Of a stretch of 29,879 nucleotides of DNA, positions 19,301 through 29,879 are shown piece after piece. This stretch comes from Tubiluchus corallicola. Lineage: Eukaryota; Priapulida; Priapulimorpha; Priapulimorphida; Tubiluchidae. The position numbers and the translations under genes were made by a program. Positions within the stretch are counted from its first letter, which is position 1. The number at the start of each line of letters is the position of its first letter. The DNA is taken from NCBI GenBank assembly GCA_030141605.1, contig JAQGDQ010000057.1, positions 746,001-775,879 on the forward strand. The letters run 5' to 3'. The notes under the pieces were generated by a model. That model worked only from the letters and a program-made list of their open reading frames with translations, was not told the DNA's origin and made no database searches.

Positions 19301-21729
19301 TTGTTTTCTGTCTTTTATTTTTTAAGTTACTGCATGTGACTAAACCAGCAAAACATTTGCAGCTGATTTTATGACCTTATGTAATGTTTTTTGAAGTTCA
19401 TTGAACTTCCTTTAAACTCTCCTTTATTTTTACAGATTCCGTCATTGAATGATGTTTCATTGCACAACCTTGTTCCAAATTCTTTAGTGCGCTTTCGATG
19501 TACAATTCAAGACATGTACGATACTGAATTTTACCTGCATGTTTATGAAGTGAAGGACACACGAACGGGACGAACATTTCTTAAACCCGGAAGATATAGG
19601 GATGTGACAGAATGCAAGGTATGGTATGGTTTGACTACATAATCACATTGTTGCTTCTAGCTTTAATTGCTTAGTATAGATTCCAATCTCAATAGCCTAA
19701 AAAATTAAAACCAATTTAATAATCAGAAATTTATCAACTAGCCTAGGTGTACGCTTTTTTTCAGATCAGTATTTATTATTTCTGCTAGCTTCACTCTTTT
19801 TTTAATTAATTAATTAAGTAAGGGGCATACTTAGGTAAAGAAAAAGTGTTTATGGTGTAAGCTCTTCATCCATTTTCCAGGATGCAAGAAGTTGTTAGAG
19901 ACATTTTGCAGAAGTATTGCGTACATTTGTCTATCACTCATGAATATGTAACCAATAAGAAATTAATAAGATTTTCCAAGTCATATAATTGAACATGTAC
20001 TAACTTCTATATAACTAACTATATCTCTAGCCACACGAAGAACTTATCCTAGATTCTGTTAATTGCATTCCTGGAGATCGTCAAACTCTCTACTGTATCC
20101 CCGTTCCTGGGGAAACTAGCTGGGTGAAAGAAGAGTTTTCCCGCAGGAGTCATTGCGAGGTTCTAGCCTCTTCTTCTGTTCAACACGAGAGGCATAAACG
20201 GAGCTTCGACAGTGGAAATGCGGAGTATAGTTGCATTGACAATGGCAAGTTGAACAGTGCAGTTCAGTTTAATGTTAATTAGTATTTTGTGAATGAAGGT
20301 ATTACATTAGTGATGTCAAACATTTGGTGATATAGAGAAGTCAATAATATTATAATGTCGTCCTCTTCAAATATTGGTGATAATACTTATGAAAATTCAA
20401 ATAATAATTCCTTCACTAGTAGTTAATAGTACTGAAAGTCAACATTGGTGTTTCCGACCACCAATCCCTTTACTGAACCAGCTTCAGAGGCATTATTAAT
20501 TTTGGTTGCTGAGCTCACGCTGTGACTGCTCATTTATATCCTCACTTCTTAATCAGTAAATAATCAAGAATTGCCAACTGTAAGTGAAACAAAAGTAAAA
20601 CCAGTGCATAGTGCAAGTAGCCATAATATATGATTCAGCTTGAATTCTGACAGCATACCGTTCTGTCAAATGTTTTTATGTTCTAGCCTTCATTAACTAT
20701 ACATCATTTTTTATGGTGCCTTGTGCAAGGTGAAATTATAAATTAATTCACTGGTAACGGAAAAATTACATAATGGTATCGGTATCTTTGTTTAGTTGTA
20801 TGTTATATTATATCTTTCCTGTAAATGTTTTTCTAGGAAATGCTGTTGAAAGTTCTGCTAAAGGTGCAGAATCATTTGAAATGGATTGTTCAAACTCCTT
20901 AGTTAATCCTGCACAGAAACGGTCGATGAGGTCTCCAACCTCTCCGCAACGTGTGTAACACCATATTTAATTTCCATTATAGGTATAGCTTAGGTTCCCA
21001 TAGAGCTTGTGACAGACAAACAGGTAGATATAGTTTGTTCTTTAAGGACATGGACTACATAAGATTACCTAACAATCAAATATAAAATTTTTAGACATTA
21101 CTACAACATTAAAATTACGATTAAAACATACAGAATTTTATAACATTTTTAAAAAAAGCTTTTGCGTAGCTTTTGGATATCTTCAACATGTGTGGGCTCC
21201 AAAGATAATGAAGTCCTTCGAGATTTGGAATAATTTCCCCGAGATTTGGAATAACATGTGGAATGTAATGTTTTTCAATGAAATCCATTAATATTCGTGT
21301 TTTATATAATCTAGACTAGTTATTCTTCATCACACACATATGGCCTTGTAAGTGCAGTTGTTACTATATATTACTGTGTCCATGTTACTACCTTAAAAGT
21401 ATTCCTTTTCGCTAACTTGCACTAGCATCTGTTTAATTGAATGAACCACAAATAAAAAATTGAATGATTTATTAACAGTGATTTTCGCTAGTTAGTTACA
21501 AGTTGCTATCATTAAAAGTGTTAATAGTCGCTCATGTCAGCGGTCCATTTTATGTAGGAACTTGTGCTTAATGTAAGGTTCATGAAGTGTAAAATCTTGT
21601 TTTTTAGTTTAAATTTTCATGAATGTCTTAATTCAGGTTTGTAATTTTTATTCAGATACTCATTTCGGACATGAACCAAATCTGAATTTTCCATTACCAG
21701 ATTCAAAGGGACCTGCTTGCTTGGTAAAG
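16329..21729 (+). CDS. MCMBP: MCM complex-binding protein, exons 1-6 (3' part outside window)
   Basis: MCMBP binds MCM3-7 and helps assemble and unload the MCM helicase in the nucleus during S phase. I joined six plus-strand exons: 16329-16386, 18968-19044, 19436-19618, 20031-20244, 20837-20950 and 21656-21729. They total 720 nt or 240 codons with no break. Diagnostic segments are [10 protein letters not shown] (near residue 6), [20 protein letters not shown] and [14 protein letters not shown] (46-80), [26 protein letters not shown] (near 124-141), RHKRSF, and [15 protein letters not shown] at the end. These align in order with the human protein of about 640 residues, so about 60% is missing. 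The following sequence turns into minisatellite, so the remaining exons should lie beyond the right edge. Truncation of the gene cannot be excluded. Confidence 0.93.
16387..18020. other. MCMBP intron 1, left part
   Basis: AT-rich intron. It contains one minus-strand open frame of 106 codons (17373-17693), with CKICKCFKC and [17 protein letters not shown], which I do not recognise. Splice or start signals for it are not clear. It may be part of an unnamed repeat. Confidence 0.4.
18025..18665 (-). mobile_element. Antisense LINE 3' end with A-rich tail
   Basis: The minus strand reads in one frame [20 protein letters not shown], then [20 protein letters not shown] and [14 protein letters not shown] before a stop at 18449. 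The 'WN.IDDELK....I.TFKKK' tail is typical of the C-terminus of CR1/L2-like LINE proteins. About 380 bp of 3' UTR follow to an A/T-rich tail of the (TAA)n/(A)n kind at about 18025-18068, read on the minus strand. It is 5' truncated and sits antisense in MCMBP intron 1. Confidence 0.65.
18968..19044 (+). CDS. MCMBP: MCMBP exon 2
   Basis: A 77-nt exon completing Asp20 and encoding [20 protein letters not shown] and KSFPW. It corresponds to human 'NPDWEKKVIEYFKEKLKENNAPKW'. The acceptor is CATTTCAG|AT and the donor is TTGG|GTAAGT. It ends in phase 0. Confidence 0.88.
19436..19618 (+). CDS. MCMBP: MCMBP exon 3
   Basis: A 183-nt, 61-codon exon from [20 protein letters not shown] through [20 protein letters not shown] to [10 protein letters not shown]. 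This is the most conserved N-terminal part of the MCMBP family and carries the strongest match in the gene. The acceptor is TTTTTACAG|AT and the donor is AAG|GTATGG. It is phase 0 at both ends. Confidence 0.95.
20031..20244 (+). CDS. MCMBP: MCMBP exon 4, probable GC donor
   Basis: A 214-nt exon encoding [29 protein letters not shown] and RHKRSFDSG, up to CIDN plus one base. The acceptor is ATCTCTAG|CC. No good GT donor in the required phase 1 is present. The sequence AATG|GCAAGTTG is a GC-type donor that otherwise matches U1 well, and it restores the frame to exon 5 as Gly178. The alternative GT sites in phase (for example TATA|GTTGCA) are poor. Confidence 0.85.
20245..20836. other. MCMBP intron 4
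   Basis: A 592-bp AT-rich intron with a probable GC donor and an AG acceptor behind a T-rich tract. No other feature was seen. Confidence 0.6.
20837..20950 (+). CDS. MCMBP: MCMBP exon 5
   Basis: A 114-nt exon encoding [20 protein letters not shown] and [17 protein letters not shown] plus one base. This Ser/Lys-rich linker is poorly conserved in the family, so it is supported mainly by phase and by good splice signals (acceptor TTTTTCTAG|GA, donor CAAC|GTGTGT). An SPTSP stretch resembles proline-directed kinase sites. Confidence 0.72.
20951..21655. other. MCMBP intron 5
   Basis: A 705-bp AT-rich intron. It has a short direct repeat, CGAGATTTGGAATAA, twice at about 21219 and 21240. Nothing else is recognised. 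Confidence 0.6.
21656..21729 (+). CDS. MCMBP: MCMBP exon 6 (last in window)
   Basis: A 74-nt exon completing His216 and encoding [18 protein letters not shown] and PACLVK, matching human '[17 protein letters not shown]'. The acceptor is TTTATTCAG|AT and the donor is AAAG|GTCAGT, ending in phase 0. A donor nine bases earlier (TTG|GTAAAG) is possible. The next family segment (human 'VYEDWDCFKVND') is not found before the minisatellite. Confidence 0.88.
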
Positions 21730-22230
21730 GTCAGTTGATAATATTTTATTAAACACAATATTTCTTCTTTATTTTTAACAAGCAATAATACTAACAAATA
21801 TGAGATTCGTGCAAGATCTAGGTCTCATATACATGTTTCATATACATATACATATGTGTATGTATGTGAGAGTCAGTGTTCGGTGAGCTACTGTTAAAAA
21901 TTAGCTAGCTACAGCTACAGTGCAATAAAAGTAACTACCTGGTACATATTACTAACTAGCTACAGTTACATATGAGAGTTGAGTTGTGAAATTTAAGAAA
22001 TGGCTATAGTGTAAAAAGTCTTTAAAGTTATAAAACAATTTTATTTTTTATTTATATACTACAATGTGCATTAAGAATGACGCGGGAAAAAGTGGTCAAA
22101 TAGAAAAGTAGATGAATAAGCATGGGAAAAATGGCACAGGAAAAATGACACAAACGAGAAAGTAAGAAGAAATGGCATGTGTTATTTTGATGCCATTCAT
22201 TTCTATAATAAAACTAGAATGTCATCAGCA
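21730..22230. other. MCMBP intron 6 start, possible hAT terminus
   Basis: Begins with the exon 6 donor. Near 21874 CAGTGTTCGGTGAGCTACTG is followed by GCTAGCTACAGCTACAG and AGCTACAGTTACA. This style of sequence is seen at the ends of some hAT-like elements, but no matching second end was found. The rest is AT-rich up to the minisatellite. Confidence 0.3.
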
Positions 22231-25200
22231 GGAAGCTCTCTGTGCTACAATGCCTGATTACTGACAGCCACACTCGCTGTACTACAATGCATAATTGCTT
22301 TCACAACCACACTCGCTGTACTACAATGCATAATTGCTGACACAGCCACACTCGCTGTACTACAATGCGTAATTGCTTTCACAGCCACACTCGCTGTACT
22401 ACAATGCGTAATTGCTTTCACAGCCACACACGCTGTACTACAATGCGTAATTGCTTTCACAGCCACACTCGCTGTACTACAATGCGTAATTGCTTTTACA
22501 GCCACACTCGCTGTACTACAATGTGTAATTGCTTTCACAACCACACTCGCTGTACTACAATGCATAATTGCTTTCACAGTCACACTCGCTGTACTACAAT
22601 GCTAATTCTTTCACAGCCACACTCGCTGTACTACAATGCATAATTGCTTTCACAGCCACACACGCTGTACTACAATGCGTAATTGCTTTCACAGCCACAC
22701 TCGCTGTACTACAATGCGTAATTGCTTTTACAGCCACACTCGCTGTACTACAATGTGTAATTGCTTTCACAACCACACTCGCTGTACTACAATGCATAAT
22801 TGCTTTCACAGTCACACTCGCTGTACTACAATGCTAATTCTTTCACAGCCACACTCGCTGTACTACAATGCATAATTGCTTTCACAGCCACACTCGCTGT
22901 ACTACAATGCGTAATTGCTTTCACAGCCACACTCGCTGTACTACAATGCGTAATTGCTTTCACAGCCGCACTCGCTGTACTACAATGCGTAATTGCTTTC
23001 ACAGCCGCACTCGCTGTACTACAATGCATAATTGCTGACACAGCCACACTCCCTGTACTACAATCATAATTGCTTTCACAGCCACACTCTCTGTACTACA
23101 ATGCATAATTGCTTTCACAGCCACACTCGCTGTACTACAATGCATAATTGCTTTCACAGTCACACTCGCTGTACTACAATGCGTAATTGCTTTCACAGCC
23201 ACACTCGCTGTACTACAATGCATAATTGCTTTCACAGCCACACTCGCTGTACTACAATGCGTAATTACTTTCACAGTCACACTCGCTGTACTACAATGCA
23301 TAATTGCTTTCACAGCCACACTCGCTGTACTACAATGCGTAATTGCTTTCACAGCCACACTCGCTGTACTACAATGCGTAATTGCTTTCACAGCCGCACT
23401 CGCTGTACTACAATGCATAATTGCTGACACAGCCACACTCGCTGTACTACAATGCATAATTGCTTTCACAGCCACACTCTCTGTACTACAATGCATAATT
23501 GCTTTCACAGCCACACTCGCTGTACTACAATGCGTAATTGCTTTCACAGTCACACTCGCTGTACTACAATGCATAATTGCTTTCACATCCACACTCGCTG
23601 TACTACAATGCGTAATTGCTTTCACAGTCACACTCGCTGTACTACAATGCATAATTGCTTTCACAGCCACACTCGCTGTACTACAATGCGTAATTGCTTT
23701 CACAGCCACACTCGCTGTACTACAATGCATAATTGCTGACACAGCCACACTGTGTACTACAATGCCTGACTGCTGACACAGGCACACTCTGTACTACAAT
23801 GCGTAATTGCTGACACAGACACACTCTCAGTACTACAATGCCCGACTGCTGACATAGCCACACTCGTCGTACTACAATGCCTGATTGCTGACACAGGCAC
23901 TCTTTATATTAGAATGCCTGATTACTGACACAGCCACACTCGCTGTACTACTATGCATAATTGCTGACACAGCCACACTCGCTGTACTACAATGCATAAT
24001 TGCTGACACAGCTACTCTCGCTGTACTACAATGTGTAATTGCTGACACAGCCACACTGTGTACTACAATGCCTGACTGCTGACACAGGCACACTCTGTAC
24101 TACAATGCCTGATTGCTGACAGCCACACTTTCTGTACTACAATGCCTGATTGCTGACACAGCCACACTCTCTGTACTACAATGCCTGATTGCTGACAGCC
24201 ACTCTTTCTGTACTACAATGCCTGATTGCTGACAGCCACACTTTCTGTACTACAATGCCTGATTGCTGACACAGCCACACTCTCTGTACTACAATGCATA
24301 ATTGCTGACACAGCCACACTGTGTACTACAATGCCTGATTGCTGCCACAGACACACTCTCTGTACTACAATGCCTGACTGCTGACACAGGCACACTCTGT
24401 ACTACAATGCGTAATTGCTGACACAGACACACTGTACTACAATGCCCGACTGCTGACATAGCCACACTCGTCGTACTACAATGCTTGATTGCTGACACAG
24501 GCACTCTTATATTAGAATGCCTGATTACTGACACAGCCACAGTCTGTACTACAATGTCTGATTACTGAGAGCCACACTTGCTGTACTACAATGCCTGATT
24601 GCTGACACAGCTACACACTCTGTACTACAATGCGTAATTGCTGACACAGCCACACTCGCTGTACCACTATGCGTAATTGCTGACACAGCCACACTCGCTG
24701 TACTACAATGCGTAATTGCTAACACAGCTACACTCGCTGTACTACAATGCATAATTGCTTTCACATCCACACTCGCTGTACTACAATGCGTAATTGCTTT
24801 CACAGTCACACTCGCTGTACTACAATGCATAATTGCTTTCACAGCCACACTCGCTGTACTACAATGCGTAATTGCTTTCACAGCCACACTCGCTGTACTA
24901 CAATGCATAATTGCTGACACAGCCACACTGTGTACTACAATGCCTGACTGCTGACACAGGCACACTCTGTACTACAATGCGTAATTGCTGACACAGACAC
25001 ACTCTCAGTACTACAATGCCCGACTGCTGACATAGCCACACTCGTCGTACTACAATGCCTGATTGCTGACACAGGCACTCTTTATATTAGAATGCCTGAT
25101 TACTGACACAGCCACACTCGCTGTACTACTATGCATAATTGCTGACACAGCCACACTCGCTGTACTACAATGCATAATTGCTGACACAGCTACTCTCGCT

Positions 25201-28200
25201 GTACTACAATGCGTAATTGCTGACACAGCCACACTGTGTACTACAATGCCTGACTGCTGACACAGGCACACTCTGTACTACAATGCCTGATTGCTGACAG
25301 CCACACTTTCTGTACTACAATGCCTGATTGCTGACACAGCCACACTCTCTGTACTACAATGCCTGATTGCTGACAGCCACTCTTTCTGTACTACAATGCC
25401 TGATTGCTGACAGCCACACTTTCTGTACTACAATGCCTGATTGCTGACACAGCCACACTCTCTGTACTACAATGCATAATTGCTGACACAGCCACACTGT
25501 GTACTACAATGCCTGATTGCTGCCACAGACACACTCTCTGTACTACAATGCCTGACTGCTGACACAGGCACACTCTGTACTACAATGCGTAATTGCTGAC
25601 ACAGACACACTGTACTACAATGCCCGACTGCTGACATAGCCACACTCGTCGTACTACAATGCTTGATTGCTGACACAGGCACTCTTATATTAGAATGCCT
25701 GATTACTGACACAGCCACAGTCTGTACTACAATGTCTGATTACTGAGAGCCACACTTGCTGTACTACAATGCCTGATTGCTGACACAGCTACACACTCTG
25801 TACTACAATGCGTAATTGCTGACACAGCCACACTCGCTGTACCACTATGCGTAATTGCTGACACAGCCACACTCGCTGTACTACAATGCATAATTGCTAA
25901 CACAGCTACACTCGCTGTACTACAATGCGTAATTGCTGACATAGCCACACTGTGTACTACAATGCCTGACTGCTGACACAGGCACACTCTGTACTACAAT
26001 GCGTAATTGCTGACACAGACACACTCTGTACTACAATGCCTGATTGCTGACAGCCACACTTTCTGTACTACAATGCCTGATTGCTGACACAGCCACTCTT
26101 TCTGTACTACAATGCCTGATTGCTGACAGCCACACTTTCTGTACTACAATGCCTGATTGCTGACACAGCCACACTCTCTGTACTACAATGCCCGACTGCT
26201 GACATAGCCACACTCGTCGTACTACAATGCCTGATTGCTGACACAGGCACACTCTGTACTACAATGCGTAATTGCTGACACAGACACACTCTGTACTACA
26301 ATGCTTGGTTGCTGACACAGGCACTCTTTATATTAGAATGCCTGATTACTGACACAGCCACAGTCTGTACTACAATGTCTGATTACTGAGAGCCACACTT
26401 GCTGTACTACAATGCCTGATTGCTGACACAGCCACACTCGCTGTACTACAATGCATAATTGCTTTCACATCCACACTCGCTGTACTACAATGCGTAATTG
26501 CTTTCACAGTCACACTCGCTGTACTACAATGCATAATTGCTTTCACAGCCACACTCGCTGTACTACAATGCGTAATTGCTTTCACAGCCACACTCGCTGT
26601 ACTACAATGCATAATTGCTGACACAGCCACACTGTGTACTACAATGCCTGACTGCTGACACAGGCACACTCTGTACTACAATGCGTAATTGCTGACACAG
26701 ACACACTCTCAGTACTACAATGCCCGACTGCTGACATAGCCACACTCGTCGTACTACAATGCCTGATTGCTGACACAGGCACTCTTTATATTAGAATGCC
26801 TGATTACTGACACAGCCACACTCGCTGTACTACTATGCATAATTGCTGACACAGCCACACTCGCTGTACTACAATGCATAATTGCTGACACAGCTACTCT
26901 CGCTGTACTACAATGCGTAATTGCTGACACAGCCACACTGTGTACTACAATGCCTGACTGCTGACACAGGCACACTCTGTACTACAATGCCTGATTGCTG
27001 ACAGCCACACTTTCTGTACTACAATGCCTGATTGCTGACACAGCCACACTCTCTGTACTACAATGCCTGATTGCTGACAGCCACTCTTTCTGTACTACAA
27101 TGCCTGATTGCTGACAGCCACACTCTGTACTACAATGCCTGATTGCTGACACAGCACACTCTCTGTACTACAATGCGCTGACACAGCCACACTGTGTACT
27201 CCTGATTGCTGCCACAGACACACTCTCTGTACTACAATGCCTGACTGCTGACACAGGCACACTCTGTACTACAATGCGTAATTGCTGACACAGACACACT
27301 GTACTACAATGCCCGACTGCTGACATAGCCACACTCGTCTACAATGCTTGATTGCTGACACAGGCACTCTTACTACAATGTCTGATTACTGAGAGCCACA
27401 CTTGCTGTACTACAATGCCTGATTGCTGACACAGCTACACACTCTGTACTACAATGCGTAATTGCTGACACAGCCACACTCGCTGTACCACTATGCGTAA
27501 TTGCTGACACAGCCACACTCGCTGTACTACAATGCATAATTGCTAACACAGCTACACTCGCTGTACTACAATGCGTAATTGCTGACATAGCCACACTGTG
27601 TACTACAATGCCTGACTGCTGACACAGGCACACTCTGTACTACAATGCGTAATTGCTGACACAGACACACTCTGTACTACAATGCCTGATTGCTGACAGC
27701 CACACTTTCTGTACTACAATGCCTGATTGCTGACACAGCCACTCTTTCTGTACTACAATGCCTGATTGCTGACAGCCACACTTTCTGTACTACAATGCCT
27801 GATTGCTGACACAGCCACACTCTCTGTACTACAATGCCCGACTGCTGACATAGCCACACTCGTCGTACTACAATGCCTGATTGCTGACACAGGCACACTC
27901 TGTACTACAATGCGTAATTGCTGACACAGACACACTCTGTACTACAATGCCCGACTGCTGACATAGCCACACTCGTCGTACTACAATGCTTGGTTGCTGA
28001 CACAGGCACTCTTTATATTAGAATGCCTGATTACTGACACAGCCACAGTCTGTACTACAATGTCTGATTACTGACACAGCCACACTCTTTCCTACAATGC
28101 GTGATTGCTGACACAGCCACACTCTTTCCTACAATGCGTGATTGCTGACACAGCCACACTCTCTGTACCACTATGCGTAATTGCTGACACAGCCACACTT

Positions 28201-29879
28201 GCTGTACTACAATGCATAATTGCTAACACAGCTACACTCGCTGTACTACAATGCGTAATTGCTGACATAGCCACACTGTGTAATACAATGCCTGACTGCT
28301 GACACAGGCACACTCTGTACTACAATGCGTAATTGCTGACACAGACACACTCTCTGTACTACAATGCCCGACTGCTGACATAGCCACACTCGTCGTACTA
28401 CAATGCCTGATTGCTGACACAGGCACACTCTGTACTACAATGCGTAATTGCTGACACAGACACACTCTGTACTACAATGCCCAACTGCTGACATAGCCAC
28501 ACTCGTCGTACTACAATGCTTGGTTGCTGACACAGGCACTCTTTATATTAGAATGCCTGATTACTGACACAGCCACAGTCTGTACTACAATGTCTGATTA
28601 CTGAGAGCCACACTTGCTGTACTACAATGCCTGATTACTGACACAGCCACAGTCTGTACTACAATGTCTGATTACTGAGAGCCACACTTGCTGTACTACA
28701 ATGCCTGATTGCTGACACAGCTACACACTCTGTACTACAATGCGTAATTGCTGACACAGCTACACTCGCTGTACTACTATGCGTAATTGCTGACACAGCC
28801 ACACTCGCACTACTTTTTGGGGGTTTGTGGGGTGGTTTTGTGTTTTTGTGTGTGTCTACAATGCTGCTGACAAGACCTTTAATGCGTAATTTGACACAGG
28901 CACACTCTGTACTACAATGCCTGATTGCTGACAGCCACACTTTCTGTACTACAATGCCTGATTGCTGACACAGCCACACTCTCTGTACTACAATGCCTGA
29001 TTGCTGACAGCCACTCTTTCTGTACTACAATGCCTGATTGCTGACACAGCCACACTCTTTCCTACAATGCGTGATTGCTGACACAGCCACACTCTCTGTA
29101 CTACAATGCATAATTGCTGACACAGCTACACTCGCTGTACTACAATGCGTAATTGCTGACACAGCCACACTGTGTACTACAATGCCTGATTGCTGCCACA
29201 GACGCACTCTCTGTACTACAATGCCTGACTGCTGACACAGGCACACTCTGTACTACAATGCGTAATTGCTGACACAGACACACTCTGTACTACAATGCCC
29301 GACTGCTGACATAGCCACACTCGTCGTACTACAATGCTGATTGCTGACACAGCACTCTTTATAAATGCCCGACTGCTGACACAGGCACTCTTTATATTAG
29401 AATGCCTGATTACTGACACAGCCACAGTCTGTACTACAATGTCTGATTACTGAGAGCCACACTTGCTGTACTACAATGCCTGATTGCTGACACAGCTACA
29501 CACTCTGTACTACAATGCGTAATTGCTGACACAGCCACACTCGCTGTACCACTATGCGTAATTGCTGACACAGCCACACTCGCTGTACTACAATGCATAA
29601 TTGCTGACACAGCTACACTCGCTGTACTACAATGCGTAATTGCTGACACAGCCACACTGTGTACTACAATGCCTGACTGCTGACACAGGCACACTCTGTA
29701 CTACAATGCGTAATTGCTGACACAGACACACTCTCTGTACTACAATGCCTGATTGCTGACATAGCCACACTCGTCGTACTACAATGCCTGATTGCTGACA
29801 CAGCCACACTCTCTGTACTACAATGCCTGATTGCTGACACAGCCACACTCTGTACTACAATGCGTAATTGCTGACACAG
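22231..29879. repeat. 39-bp minisatellite, over 7.6 kb, open at the right edge
   Basis: About 195 units of roughly 39 bp: ACAATGCGTAATTGCTTTCA followed by CAGCCACACTCGCTGTACT. Two subtypes are visible. Units with GCTTTCACAG fill about 22.28-23.74 kb. Units with GCTGACACAG fill most of 23.74 kb to the end, with 36- to 39-bp length variants, mostly lost in 3-bp steps. Small GCTTTC islands recur near 24.75-24.90 and 26.46-26.61 kb. Kilobase blocks are duplicated inside the array. Each standard unit holds a short inverted repeat, ACAGC-CACACTC-GCTGT. The array seems to lie in MCMBP intron 6. Open frames through it, up to 262 codons, repeat a 13-residue peptide because 39 is divisible by three. 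Confidence 0.97.
28809..28890. other. G/T-rich interruption of the minisatellite
   Basis: The periodic units are broken by ACTACTTTTTGGGGGTTTGT, then GGGGTGGTTTTGTG and TTTTTGTGTGTGT, followed by scrambled unit pieces (CTACAATGCTGCTGACAAG). This is the only non-repeat sequence I saw in the array. It could be an insertion, a replication-repair scar or an assembly fault. Confidence 0.75.

Noticed and set aside
20773-20958. 61-codon frame starting at 20773 as a separate small gene
   Set aside because: It is MCMBP exon 5 read together with intron sequence before its acceptor.
22999-23787. 262-codon open frame on the minus strand as a repeat-protein gene
   Set aside because: It is the 39-bp satellite read in its one stop-free minus frame. 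Two plus-strand frames are just as open. There is no non-repeat flank, signal peptide or splice structure.
22231-29879. CRISPR array
   Set aside because: Units are contiguous and contain no unique spacers. The context is a eukaryotic intron.

Overview
The window is nuclear DNA from an AT-rich, intron-bearing animal genome, almost certainly an invertebrate. Evidence: split genes with GT-AG introns of about 250 bp to 3.8 kb, non-LTR retrotransposon debris of types common in invertebrates, a tRNA-derived SINE, MITEs and long minisatellites. The proteins are close to animal orthologues, but the phylum cannot be fixed from this sequence.

Two genes stand head to head. On the minus strand, nine consecutive coding exons (11106 down to 1981) encode the first 376 residues of insulin-degrading enzyme (IDE, M16 zinc metalloprotease), including the whole catalytic zinc site. 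The remaining exons lie left of base 1. On the plus strand, six exons (16329 to 21729) encode the first 240 residues of MCM-complex-binding protein (MCMBP), which acts on the MCM helicase in S phase. Its remaining exons should lie right of the window end. All exon phases join without a gap. The genes have unrelated jobs, a cytosolic/mitochondrial peptidase and a nuclear replication factor, so the arrangement need not mean co-function. A perfect E2F-type site lies about 190 bp upstream of the MCMBP start.

The 5.2 kb between the two start codons is mostly transposon debris: a minus-strand retroelement C-terminus with zinc-knuckle and endonuclease-like remnants (11810-12408), a plus-strand LINE C-terminus (about 12932-13336), and a decayed LINE reverse transcriptase (about 14085-16105). 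That LINE is split by two separate DNA-transposon MITEs, one hAT-like (14148-14588) and one piggyBac-like (14626-15319). Other debris lies in introns: a SINE and a Cys-rich repeat-associated pseudogene in IDE intron 7, and an antisense LINE 3' end in MCMBP intron 1.

Tandem repeats are the other theme. A 14 x 50-bp array lies in IDE intron 9 (671-1374). A 200-bp (GA/CT)n tract sits just upstream of the IDE exon 3 acceptor. A minisatellite with a unit of about 39 bp starts at 22231, runs off the window end (over 7.6 kb, about 195 units) and appears to sit inside MCMBP intron 6. I found no new enzymatic or defence system. The most notable items are the nested transposons, the intronic mega-minisatellite with kilobase-scale internal duplications, the probable GC-AG intron in MCMBP, and several splice-related signals.
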